Positions 48,801 through 56,327 of a DNA stretch of 64,000 nucleotides are shown here, in pieces. The stretch's first letter is position 1. Each line of letters starts with the position of its first letter. The translations under genes and the position numbers were made by a program. The notes beneath the pieces were generated by a model. That model did not search any database and was not told the DNA's origin. It was given only the letters and a program-made list of their open reading frames with translations. The stretch is from an uncultured bacterium (lineage in GTDB: Bacteria; Verrucomicrobiota; Lentisphaeria; Oligosphaerales; Oligosphaeraceae). The stretch spans positions 1-64,000 of the forward strand of contig CACYQT010000012.1 in NCBI GenBank assembly GCA_902776645.1, in the 5' to 3' direction.

Positions 48801-50403
48801 GTTTCAGCATACCGCTGTTTCCACCTGCAAAGTTATCTTCACAAAACAGGACAACTTCTTTGTTTCCAAAGTATTCCATTTCAGAAAACAGATCTTCGCC
48901 TTTTTCAATAATGACCATCCGCCCTGCCGCCGCCAATTCCACCACTTGTTCCCACGGTGATTTGGCGGCTTCGCCAGCCAATATTGTTTCCAGAAATGCT
49001 GACGACACATCATTCATCGCCGCCTTCATCACCCATCGCCAGCCGTCATCCCATGTCTTTTCAATCAAATGGTTCTCCCCAAGCTCCCCCGCGCCATAAA
49101 TGTAACAATCGGCTGTTCCATCACTTCCAACTACACGAATACCTTCCATGATCTTGCTGACACACAGGCCTGTTTCATCATGACGCCCCCAAAGCCCCAT
49201 GACCTGCTGCCGCAGATCGTCATGACGGCTTCGCAACCATGCAGCCACACGCTCCCCTCTCACAAGCGCTTCAACCGCCAATTCGCATTCACCATGCCCC
49301 AAGGAAACACCGTAACTAACGTGTTCGCAAGCATTCAGCCAATCTGTCACTTCTTCAAGCAACATGCCCCCCAGCCGTCTCTGAAACCGCACCGTCACTG
49401 TCTCGCCAAAAACAAACGGCCCTTGCCCGACCGCAAGCATCTCCCCTGTTGACAACTGCGGAAATGCCTTTAAACCAGAACATTGCATTCCCTTTTCCAA
49501 CGCCATGGCATCTCCGTCACGTGTTCTGGACCACGTCAGTGAAACGGTTTTCGCATCCACTTGCGGTACAATCAATTGGCATACAATTTTGTCGTTTCGG
49601 ACAATCTCGACGGCAATCTGCGACATGTATTCCGACGGCAATTCATCATATTCACCGTACACCCTCAGAATTTCAACAGGCCGTGTCCCCAACAACCGAC
49701 GGTTTGCGTAACCAGGCATCGGCTGGACATCCGTGACGACCGCAAAACGGTTGTTCGCGTTCATCCATCGCTCCACCGTGCTTCGCCGCCGTTCCAGCAA
49801 ACACTCCAACGGGAACTTTGTGCACGTCTGTTTTCCATCAATATTTTCACAACAACTTTCCGCTTCAATCTCCTGCCGCCATGCCGAAACATCCGCCGTC
49901 GTCAGCGGTTCTCCAATGGTTCGAGCCTTTTCACAGCCCAGCAGGGCTGGAAACACGTCAATCCATTGGTGTCCAGAATCTTCCATCATATCCAATGTAC
50001 CAAAATCCGGTGCATAATGGACCTCGCAACGCAACCATGCCATGTCGAATTCATATCGGCCGTCCTCTGTCAAAATACCGTTGCCGCCACCACCGAAATC
50101 ATCCAACAAGACATCCACCGTTCCCGACTTCCATGGCAGCCATGCCTTCACTTGCGCTTCGCTCAATATAACGCGCCCTAAGATTATTTTTGTCGCAACT
50201 CCTTCACGTAAAGCATTTTCACGAAACGCCATCACCAAATCGAGCATGCTTCCGCCACCCGTCCGCCAAACGGTGGCCTCCGTCCTGCCCCATCCACAAC
50301 CGGGGCGGTGAACCAGTTCGTCACGGAACTGGCATACCATATCCAAGATACTGCCGAACAACAGATTAGCACAAATCATCACCACACCAAGAACTCGTTT
50401 CAT
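42820..50403 (-). CDS. Giant RHS/YD-repeat protein with lipase-like C-terminal domain
   Basis: Start 50403 (GGAGG upstream; ATGA overlap with the preceding gene). About 2,527 residues: signal peptide; an unrecognised N-terminal region; a FlgD-like Ig fold (VLWDGRNEQGEL near 670); the RHS shell opening YSSGELRDGEFGHGW (near 975); YD repeats to about 2230; and the core FYWPEIRRFISADRHPADM ... AYCLNDPVNNRDPQGEF (about 2240-2283). After the core come a hydrophobic segment (about 2286-2310) and an alpha/beta hydrolase with VIVHG, nucleophile AHSWG (near 2418), APGDRIT (near 2464) and TAHSSYW (near 2506), a complete Ser-Asp-His set. This is the layout of a polymorphic toxin encapsulated by an RHS cage, secreted to the surface. 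No immunity gene is recognised next to it. Confidence 0.92.
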   Translation of the reverse strand: MKRVLGVVMICANLLFGSILDMVCQFRDELVHRPGCGWGRTEATVWRTGGGSMLDLVMAFRENALREGVATKIILGRVILSEAQVKAWLPWKSGTVDVLLDDFGGGGNGILTEDGRYEFDMAWLRCEVHYAPDFGTLDMMEDSGHQWIDVFPALLGCEKARTIGEPLTTADVSAWRQEIEAESCCENIDGKQTCTKFPLECLLERRRSTVERWMNANNRFAVVTDVQPMPGYANRRLLGTRPVEILRVYGEYDELPSEYMSQIAVEIVRNDKIVCQLIVPQVDAKTVSLTWSRTRDGDAMALEKGMQCSGLKAFPQLSTGEMLAVGQGPFVFGETVTVRFQRRLGGMLLEEVTDWLNACEHVSYGVSLGHGECELAVEALVRGERVAAWLRSRHDDLRQQVMGLWGRHDETGLCVSKIMEGIRVVGSDGTADCYIYGAGELGENHLIEKTWDDGWRWVMKAAMNDVSSAFLETILAGEAAKSPWEQVVELAAAGRMVIIEKGEDLFSEMEYFGNKEVVLFCEDNFAGGNSGMLKLDGIAIAWQMAVIEYGGNKRFENIELPQADSAMDDVSGQVLGMLRSLDGEDSWLENGMAGRLTALAMFCRLEELRAACPRIESFSLENEYFTLDMATAELKGSIGESWMIQIVDSKGTKVRSYHGDGCNGQVLWDGRNEQGELCSDGSYRFIGSVVNGEFRASREISGVMDTQAPSVQFVAWLEKQDDGNCVLHGEYLVEEKHVKLLNAGLQEIVSGGMLEERTLEKSHDKLSFSIQGDSDGVYEWTVFAEDLAGNKGFATSSVKSGAYVSGDVWSMQKPDREEMKADGVQAELVEPFDGAEIDTEIVRVMGTATAGGSMQYMLRLWDMEGRLLSCQSEGREAGWLLKFIQNRAADDNQIYKIPLRHRAVVDGLLGILDVSGLENGRYRLELVVMGESGTSNSLRDIYLEKRVRNGVFEFTETDGTVSVGGMEMKLRRSYSSGELRDGEFGHGWTWSFSATGGVVDDERKTMLDVVGNTVSVRCGGSRDVTLTLPDGRRCTYRFSLEEGGGWSFAYYANWTAPSNVKATLRPTVSNKLMVLPGMSPYWEAAGTECDWELFDFPGFVLKDVDGTEYEYIREPLGEAALIGEDGGSSLVECYGDLKLSCIRKKNGESWMLNERNILHVKSNGDTEEILQMERDAAGHVTKMSQKDGHDILYDYDDRGNLSRVVKVKNGGEVLFRQYEYANEAFPHHLTGVMDGRGVRLMSLEYDEFGGYCGMRNADGASASAIRDALDQFELQTDSYGHETLFGFDDKGQMTLKIEADGGRTQIAYDEAGREVRRTDPLGRSVTQDYDSEGNLLYRKAAGGGLTRYSYNADGRCTRLVDAAGRVMEAEYDKSGHANKIVTPTGSVLKRRFSKEGLLEAELDENGEELALYEHDAEGRRTAVTDYAGGTRQEFSYDGRGKLSHLEQRRFNSETGDVETYGLFYERDDDGNVISTHDSLGNWMQIVRNVSGLVAEKRMSNGLHQRYRHDVANRCVEEVDVEQQKVTRVVYDIGGRVVAQSAPEPVIMVGGKVPETIVFSTAWMFSYDAVGRQIGKSQRTNVSIRLVKTAEDCYCCEIADDGEVLREEQTEHDLAGQVTREVSPLGYETRYLYDSNGNCTAVIDHYGHAQRRELDNLGNVVLQVDGLGHETKMEYDESGHLSKTKFPDGSEWTAVHDREGNPVVRTDGEGWTTTIEYAFGNRPSKVALPECNGATPTYLYGYDSNGGFTSMTDPLGRVRRFERDALERVSSETSPGGRIKRYRYLEHGGQLLSQTEGGGRHTEWQYDELKRVVKRRMWMDSQESEPDAVIDYSYDDYGRLSSLVSGEENLKFAYDADGRIIGKMDGDAVLWEADYDAEDALIHLVGEMTEIGYARGQHGRLNGMAVSASSGEVFQEPWGISYGYDANGQVVHSETSDGWSKDYGYDACGRCVEVVVRQGNEDIYHVQYTLDKNGRRVSVMETDGDGERKRFWTYDEVGRLVEERVETADGKEIRGWTGGYDAAGNLLEEKWRTNGTDSATRSCQVDDDDCLVAAFDVSKDGRSETHYEWNGNGELVKAVTTGSKSETREWSWNADGRLASVVIVTPSSRVEVTYEYDLEGILKRQIIHRREGGRDEIVNREFRFETVSHGGMAMLLEITEERDGIRTTRSFLHGHELEGWVENGLICHAWSDGASGIRGISQDGVTTQFATDAWGVGKNVHDGFGYAGEWQDEASGLVYLRGRFYWPEIRRFISADRHPADMANPQGWHRYAYCLNDPVNNRDPQGEFALTSTLGMTMSLVACYTAFSVFTKAIYDYQHADMMQNLVTMRKRYHVNASVIVHGVTDHEVNWSEEFADTLEKYSGNQDMYEFLWSGFQSSWLVLFYPNRISHTIASKSLVCFLCDLYIKGYTNINVIAHSWGTVLSRDAMNSSGLSFGLWATMGSPLGLTYPKFSYKKWQNYYAPGDRITELAPLLCAMWYSDNIVQLYLQTRGVEQHRTLCKNPITAHSSYWTDPTVFNDLLTVLKYQ

Positions 50404-53400
50404 TTCAACCTCCAATTTCTGTGATTGACCATATGATAAATACAGCATTCTTTTTCAGACTCGTACCACCAGCCGACAAGACAATGCAACTGCTTGCAAT
50501 GCTTACAGATAACTGATATTGAACGATAACACAATGGTCTTTTTACGGGAACAACGATTATGCTGCGTTCCACTTCCCATGGATATGGACCGCGCTTTGT
50601 CACAATCCTCCCCCAACGAAGTCCCAACCCATTCGCATTAACTGTATTGGCCCATGCTCCCGGTATCGTTCTCTCTGGTTGCGACATGACTTCAGCTCTG
50701 TTCTGCGGCTGGCTGTTCTCCTCTTCCTGACGCAATGGCCTTTCCGCTTGCACGACAACATTTTTCAGGGTATTTTCATCTGAATCCGCCTTGCCGCCAT
50801 TTTCCACCGTCCTTTTCAAAAAATGCACGCCATGCCTTTCTAACTTATCTGGTTCTTTAGGAGGCTCTTCTGGATCCTCTGGATCTTCCGGATTGTCTGG
50901 ATCTTCCGGATTGTCTGGATCTTCCGGATTCTCTGGATCTTCCGGATTCTCTGGATTCTCCGGATTGTCTGGATTCTCCGGATTGTCTGGATTCTCTGGA
51001 TCGTCTGGATTGTCCGGATTGTCTGGATCTTCCGGATTGTCTGGATTTTCCGGATTGTCTGGATCTTCCGGATTCTCTGGATCTTCCGGATTCTCTGGAT
51101 TCTCCGGATTGTCTGGATTCTCCGGATTGTCTGGATTCTCTGGATTCTCCGGATTGTCTGGATTCTCTGGATTCTCTGGATTCTCTGGATTCTCTGGATT
51201 GTCTGGATCTTCCGGATTCTCTGGATCTTCCGGATTGTCTGGATTGTCTGGATTGTCCGGATTCTCTGGATCTTCCGGATTCTCTGGATTCTCTGGATTC
51301 TCTGGATCTTCCGGATTGTCTGGATCGTCCGGATTGTCTGGATCGTCCGGATTGTCTGGATCTTCCGGATTGTCTGGATCTTCTGGATTGTCTGGATTGT
51401 CTGGATCGTCTGGATCGTCTGGATTCTCTGGATTTTCTGGTTCAATTTCCGTTTTGTCTTCCAATTCCAATTCCACAATCGGCTCAGACCGACGTTCCGC
51501 CAGCCAGTCGTCACGGCCTTCCGGCAAAACAATCTCCAGCGGGCATGATGACTCGGCCAAAACCGTTCCTTCTTTCCAAATCTTTGCATGGCAACGATAT
51601 GTCCCTGGCTGAAGATCCACACAATCAAACGATAGTTCTATATCTTCCATGCCGCCAAACGAAGAAGCCGCCACTTCCCATTCCTCCACCGTCCATGTCT
51701 TTCCGCTTCCCGCCTGTTCCATGGATACGCTTGCATAAATCACGTCTTCATTGCCATATACGACAATCGTCCCGCCTTCGGAAACATCAGCAAGCGATGC
51801 CTTCAAACGCTGTCCGCAAACGCCCTCCTTGAATTTCAGCAACCTGCCATCCGCTTCCGCCACGTCCATCCCAACCCACGTTCTCATCCGTCTGTCCGGC
51901 AGACAGGCAAACTCAACATCCCCTCTCCGCAAACCGCCCAAATCAGCCGCCAGCCATGTCGTCATGCCAGGACTATCCCATAGAATTGTCTCATTTTCAG
52001 CAAGTTGCACAACATGGGACATATCTCCGAGAGGCAACGACATCCAGACGCCGATCATCATTTCCTCCCCCCATGTGACCGTTTCTTCACATTCGACCTC
52101 CAATTCATAATTGCGTCCGCCGCGTTCCACGGAAAGCTCCCCTAGCCGGATGCTCCGTTCATTTCCAGCCACCTCCCAGACCACCGTTCCTCCAATCTGG
52201 ACCGTCTCCGTACCTTCCTCTTCCTCCGTCGGCAACCAGTAGTCAAAGCTCAAATCCCATACGTCACCGCTTGCCATGGGCGCATGCATCCATGAGAGCA
52301 ACACGCCATCATCATCCAAGACCATTTCAGGACCGGAAACAAGATTTTCCATTCCATCAATCACATTATGAGGCAGTTGCAACTGGACTACAACCGGACT
52401 TGCCTCCACCTTCAATTCAGGCAGCACATCGTCGGACAAAGCCAATGTCATCATCGCCGTCTCCATGCAAGTCTGCCGCGGGTCAACTCGCGTCAAACCA
52501 CTGGCATGTGCTTCATCCTCAATCGTCCACCGCCCATCGGCCTCCTGACATTCCAAAATCTTTCGCCAACCACCATCCGTGCCGTCACTCCAGCCATATC
52601 GCCAATCAAACAATCTCCCGTCAATCCACTTGCTGTTCACACCAGTCAAACCAAGCCCTTTCGCCACGCTCCACCAACTGTATCCGACGCTCCGTCCGGA
52701 AGACTGCCTTACCCACTCGAACAATTGGTTAGTACCGTCAAGCAAGGCACTTCCAATGCCATTTCCGCTTCCTGCAAAACGCTGAAAACCATCCTCCCCC
52801 AAGCCACGACCAGACATCAGCAACAATCCCATCAGCCCAGACGCGTCCAATGATTCCGTATGAAATGAACTTTTCGATGGAGTATAGGTAAAAAATTGCA
52901 AATCATCATGATAGACAGTTTCCATGAACGACTGGATTTTCAGCTTGGCCGCTTCATCCACATCAATCCCCCATCCTTCTCCCGCCAGCAACGCCAGATA
53001 ATTCCATCCCGCGATGGACAAATCATACCCGTCCGTCCTGTCCATGAAATTATAAGCCCATGAATTCCTTTCACTTGTGGATAACTGCATCAGAATATAT
53101 TCGATCCCGTCTCCCACCAGTTCCCCTAATGTACAAGGTATAGGCGAACCAGGCGGCATCCCGCCGAAGTGACCAATCTCTCCGGACAGTTCCACTTCGT
53201 AATCCGGACGACCGACCGCCATCATCCCGCAAAGGCAAATCGGATGGACATAGTTCGAATTCTCACCGCCTTCGCCAAGCCGTACCGCGCGGCCGTTTCG
53301 GTTGCCGTCCAACCGCCCCATCTGTCCATTCAACGGCCAGACATCCCCCAGCCAAACCAACCGCCGAATACCAGCCTCCACGCATGACAAGAATGGATTA

Positions 53401-54038
53401 TCCTTTTGATTTCCAATACCATAACCATGATTGCCAAACGCCCACAATGCGCACCCTGTCGTCGAGGCGCGGTAGCATTCGTCTCCGCCGTCCCACCAGA
53501 AGCCATCCTCCCGCTGACGCCGCTGCAGGTAATGCAAGCCACGGATGACAGCCATCTTGCGTCGAATATCCACGCCTGTCCGGTCACTCCATTCCGATTG
53601 CGCAATGACCTTCATCCGCCGTGTAGCCATCCATTCCTTCCCCTTGTCGTCCCAATAGCGCAATCGGACAACGACCTCCCCATCCATCCGCCCATCCTCC
53701 AATTTAAAGCACTGGGTATCAAATAGATGCCAACTATCCGCCAATGGACGGACAAGCCCGCATGGCCAACAGTCGTCCATCGTCACGCCCGCCCCGCAAT
53801 CGTATTCCCACACATATGAGCAGACCTCCCCTTCCTCCAAAATCGGCAAATCATCCTTCTGTTCCTCCCACTGTCGGCTCAACGTTTCGTCATGCCATCG
53901 CCTCCCCGCCAACACGCCCCACAGCGTCGTCGTCTCGCCTGCCAATAGCATTTCCTGTGGAAGCAGCATCACCGCCTGCCCAAACAACGTGCATGCCATA
54001 AAACAACTTAATACCATCATTTTCAACAAATTAACCAT
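50400..54038 (-). CDS. Secreted alpha/alpha-toroid protein with x-Pro-acidic repeat stalk
   Basis: Start 54038 behind GGAGGGGAAT, signal peptide MVNLLKMMVLSCFMACTLFG. About 1,212 residues. Residues about 165-530 look like a prenyltransferase/squalene-oxidase (terpenoid cyclase) toroid: LHYLQRRQREDGFWWDGG, TTGCALWAFGNHGYG and TCMETAMMTLALS. Beta-sandwich segments follow (to about 860), then about 198 residues of x-P-(E/D) tripeptides, then a conserved-looking tail with several Cys (CKHCKQLHC). No DxDD-type cyclase motif is evident, so the toroid is probably a binding or thioester-like scaffold. Its start is 12 bp past the preceding stop, and its TGA overlaps the RHS ATG: translational coupling along the operon. 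Confidence 0.85.
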   Translation of the reverse strand: MVNLLKMMVLSCFMACTLFGQAVMLLPQEMLLAGETTTLWGVLAGRRWHDETLSRQWEEQKDDLPILEEGEVCSYVWEYDCGAGVTMDDCWPCGLVRPLADSWHLFDTQCFKLEDGRMDGEVVVRLRYWDDKGKEWMATRRMKVIAQSEWSDRTGVDIRRKMAVIRGLHYLQRRQREDGFWWDGGDECYRASTTGCALWAFGNHGYGIGNQKDNPFLSCVEAGIRRLVWLGDVWPLNGQMGRLDGNRNGRAVRLGEGGENSNYVHPICLCGMMAVGRPDYEVELSGEIGHFGGMPPGSPIPCTLGELVGDGIEYILMQLSTSERNSWAYNFMDRTDGYDLSIAGWNYLALLAGEGWGIDVDEAAKLKIQSFMETVYHDDLQFFTYTPSKSSFHTESLDASGLMGLLLMSGRGLGEDGFQRFAGSGNGIGSALLDGTNQLFEWVRQSSGRSVGYSWWSVAKGLGLTGVNSKWIDGRLFDWRYGWSDGTDGGWRKILECQEADGRWTIEDEAHASGLTRVDPRQTCMETAMMTLALSDDVLPELKVEASPVVVQLQLPHNVIDGMENLVSGPEMVLDDDGVLLSWMHAPMASGDVWDLSFDYWLPTEEEEGTETVQIGGTVVWEVAGNERSIRLGELSVERGGRNYELEVECEETVTWGEEMMIGVWMSLPLGDMSHVVQLAENETILWDSPGMTTWLAADLGGLRRGDVEFACLPDRRMRTWVGMDVAEADGRLLKFKEGVCGQRLKASLADVSEGGTIVVYGNEDVIYASVSMEQAGSGKTWTVEEWEVAASSFGGMEDIELSFDCVDLQPGTYRCHAKIWKEGTVLAESSCPLEIVLPEGRDDWLAERRSEPIVELELEDKTEIEPENPENPDDPDDPDNPDNPEDPDNPEDPDNPDDPDNPDDPDNPEDPENPENPENPEDPENPDNPDNPDNPEDPENPEDPDNPENPENPENPENPDNPENPENPDNPENPDNPENPENPEDPENPEDPDNPENPDNPEDPDNPDNPDDPENPDNPENPDNPENPENPEDPENPEDPDNPEDPDNPEDPEDPEEPPKEPDKLERHGVHFLKRTVENGGKADSDENTLKNVVVQAERPLRQEEENSQPQNRAEVMSQPERTIPGAWANTVNANGLGLRWGRIVTKRGPYPWEVERSIIVVPVKRPLCYRSISVICKHCKQLHCLVGWWYESEKECCIYHMVNHRNWRLK
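50865..51455. repeat. 9-bp coding minisatellite, about 66 units
   Basis: Plus-strand units GGATTCTCT/GGATTGTCT/GGATCTTCC and GGATCGTCC, all 9 bp in register, encode (N/D/E)-P-(E/D) tripeptides in the minus-strand toroid gene. All other frames are also open, which explains the spurious SGSSG and IQTIR readings. Confidence 0.95.
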
Positions 54039-54049
54039 ATTCCCCTCCA

Positions 54050-55990
54050 TCATTTCCGCTCCTGCCAATGAATTTCAAACTGCCCCAGTTTTCCACCGAT
54101 TTCATTCGTCTCACCATGAAGCTGATAGACGGACACAACCGACGTTCCGGTCTTCCCATGTCCTTCAGCCTCAACCGTCAACGTCGCACATCCGTTTGTC
54201 ACCTGCACACCGCATAAAAAGCCTTCGACGCGCGCCGCACCAAGATTCATATCCCCTTCGCATCGACCATAATGCGACTGGACGGCCAGCCACCCGTCCT
54301 CCAACAACGCTCCGTCCATGCCATGGATATCCGTCAATTCCACTATCAGGCGTCCTCCTGGCTCGTCGACGATCCTCCTGTCCTCCGTCGCCACCGTGAA
54401 GCCGGCGGCCGCCATATTCACATCGCCCTCCACGCAAAAGATTCTCAATGCATGATGCAAACGGCTCGCCCCCAATGTGATCTGCCGTGGTGACACGTCG
54501 TTCTCAACGGCATAGACCGCTCCGGACACGACCGTCAGCCGTCGATTGCAGGAATATTCGCCGCTGGATGTCGTCAGCCGCCCTGTCAATACATAACCGC
54601 CTGGTGATGAGGGTGCTGTAAATGGGCCTTCCTGCAGGACGGCTCGCATATGGCGTCTGGACGGCGTCAGTTCCGCCGAGGTCTCTCCGCTCTGGATGAT
54701 TTCGCCATCCAGAGCAAGCTGCCATGACAATACCGCCGTCTCCGTCACATTTCCATCATAATCCCATGCCATGCACAAAGTTGCGCACCAGTCACCGCCG
54801 CCATGGGACACCATGTCGCGCATCGGCTCCTCCCACGCCACGTTGCGGCACGCCGCATCCGCCTTGATCTCAAACTCCAGACCGACCTCCCCCAGCCATG
54901 ATAATTCGCCGCCATCCCAGAAGACGACTCGCAAGTCGTAGTCATCAGGCTCACAAGTTCCAGTAAACCAACTGCAACCGCCATCAATCGGCTCCCCGAC
55001 GTACCGATAGTCGATGACTTCCGCATCCTTCAGGATCTCCAACGTCACCACTGTCCCGTCTTCCACGCCGTCCAACGCCAATTGCACATATTCCCTTGCG
55101 CCAAAACAACCTGGCTCTTTCCCCTCAACCGTCTGAAACTCAACCGTTAACCCGTCGTCCTGCCGCTTCGCGGCAAGAAAACAGCCCAACGCCTCCACGG
55201 CGGCGCAAGTCACCAGCCAGTCATCCCCCGCCGTTCCATCATGCCACCCGCCGTCATCCAGCTGATTTTCAACCAGCCTTTGCGCCAACGGTCCGCATTC
55301 CGTGTGCCTTCCTAGCAGGCATAACCCACGCAAAATCAAAGCAGAATCATAAGTTGAAACACATCCGCACTCCGCCTGCTCTCCATTTGCAACAACCTCC
55401 CGTTCCACCAAGCCAATGACGCCATCGACAATTTCGCGGCTTTTTGCGTCAAGCCCCCAGCCATGACGTCTGGCCAGTCCCGCCACGGATAGAAACTGTC
55501 CGGCCGTCCTCCAGTCACGCCGTCCATCAGCAGGAAGGCTTGTTTCATCGGCCAACATACGCTCCACCAGCCACTTCCATCCGCGCCCACATGCATCGGG
55601 CGGCTGTTCCAACTCCAAAAGACATTCCATGGCCAAAAGCGTCGCCCACATCTCGGAACATCCGCCCGCCTCCACAGCCCAGCCGCCTTGCACACTTTCC
55701 AAATTCGACAGCACAGCCGTCCCGCCGCCGCAGACCGCCTCCCGCAGTCCGTCCAGCAAATCCCCTGTTTTTTCATCCTGCATCAACGCCATCGCCAACG
55801 TCAACGCGGCCGCCTCACCGGCCGCCCCGCCATGGCGCCGCAGCACGCCGACTCCGTATTCCGCGCTCCACACGCCATGACCACCGTTCGCTTTCTCCAG
55901 CATGGCCTCCACGCCGCGACGGTACGCCGCCTCCATCCCCAGGAGGCTTATTCCAATCCACAACGACAACACGACAAGGCTCTTTTTCAT
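54050..55990 (-). CDS. Secreted alpha/alpha-toroid protein, first gene of RHS operon
   Basis: 646 residues, start 55990 behind AAAAGGAGC, signal peptide MKKSLVVLSLWIGISLLGMEA. Residues about 20-280 contain repeated helical pairs with QW-like turns (LESVQGGWAVEAGG, VENQLDDGGWHDGTAGDDWL), the signature of a prenyltransferase/squalene-cyclase-type toroid. The rest is beta-rich (EVGLEFEIKADA, SWQLALDGEIIQSG). It shares this plan with the next gene but lacks the acidic repeat. The role is unknown; a scaffold or chaperone for the RHS protein is a guess based only on linkage. Confidence 0.82.
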   Translation of the reverse strand: MKKSLVVLSLWIGISLLGMEAAYRRGVEAMLEKANGGHGVWSAEYGVGVLRRHGGAAGEAAALTLAMALMQDEKTGDLLDGLREAVCGGGTAVLSNLESVQGGWAVEAGGCSEMWATLLAMECLLELEQPPDACGRGWKWLVERMLADETSLPADGRRDWRTAGQFLSVAGLARRHGWGLDAKSREIVDGVIGLVEREVVANGEQAECGCVSTYDSALILRGLCLLGRHTECGPLAQRLVENQLDDGGWHDGTAGDDWLVTCAAVEALGCFLAAKRQDDGLTVEFQTVEGKEPGCFGAREYVQLALDGVEDGTVVTLEILKDAEVIDYRYVGEPIDGGCSWFTGTCEPDDYDLRVVFWDGGELSWLGEVGLEFEIKADAACRNVAWEEPMRDMVSHGGGDWCATLCMAWDYDGNVTETAVLSWQLALDGEIIQSGETSAELTPSRRHMRAVLQEGPFTAPSSPGGYVLTGRLTTSSGEYSCNRRLTVVSGAVYAVENDVSPRQITLGASRLHHALRIFCVEGDVNMAAAGFTVATEDRRIVDEPGGRLIVELTDIHGMDGALLEDGWLAVQSHYGRCEGDMNLGAARVEGFLCGVQVTNGCATLTVEAEGHGKTGTSVVSVYQLHGETNEIGGKLGQFEIHWQERK

Positions 55991-56024
55991 AGTTTGCTCC
56001 TTTTTTGATTGCTACTTTTTCATT

Positions 56025-56052
56025 ATTATACCCTCCATTATTTCATTTTCAA
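56025..56052 (-). promoter_or_regulatory. Promoter of the toroid-RHS operon
   Basis: Minus strand TTGAAA (56052-56047), 16-bp spacer, TATAAT (56030-56025), 35 bp before the start codon at 55990. Confidence 0.55.
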
Positions 56053-56054
56053 AT

Positions 56055-56078
56055 CCACCATAAAAATATTTATGATGG
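56055..56078. promoter_or_regulatory. Operator-like dyad upstream of the operon promoter
   Basis: CCACCATAAA and TTTATGATGG (9 of 10 positions pair) separated by 4 bases, immediately upstream of the -35 element. It could bind an activator or repressor. Confidence 0.4.
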
Positions 56079-56256
56079 TTTATTTATTCTTTTTAAAGTA
56101 ATTATTATACATTTATTATGACTTCATATAATTTAAAATGACTTTATATGATTATTTATGAATATTTATTATTTTATTCCTAAAATCATATCAAATCATA
56201 TAAAGTCATACAAAGTCACAAGGAATCCAAATGATGATCCCATGGTGCTTTCAGGC

Positions 56257-56290
56257 AAAAAAAAAGCCCTGCGGCTTCTAGCCGCAGGGC
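56257..56290 (-). terminator. Intrinsic terminator of dnaA
   Basis: 10-bp perfect stem (56266-56275 and 56281-56290, GCCCTGCGGC), 5-base loop, preceded on the plus strand by A9, giving a U-tract for minus-strand RNA. It separates dnaA from the toroid-RHS operon. Confidence 0.9.
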
Positions 56291-56327
56291 ATAACAACTT
56301 CTTGATTTATAATGGAATAAGGATGCG

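Larger units (their letters stand above)
55991..56327. other. AT-rich regulatory region of the toroid-RHS operon
   Basis: 337 bp holding the promoter and dyad listed separately, the dnaA terminator, AATGACTTTATATGATT-like direct and inverted repeats (56120-56160), and four decamers of the ATCATATAAA type (56185-56224). No gene is seen. Confidence 0.6.

Noticed and set aside
50791-51628. Ser/Gly-rich plus-strand protein (SGSSG repeats) and an IQTIR-repeat frame
   Set aside because: Both are shadows of the 9-bp minisatellite inside the minus-strand toroid gene; low-complexity DNA keeps all frames open, and neither has a credible ribosome binding site.
53330-53605. Alternative frames inside the toroid genes
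   Set aside because: GC-rich codon use leaves many long antisense or alternate frames; the listed genes alone have signal peptides, ribosome binding sites and recognisable folds.
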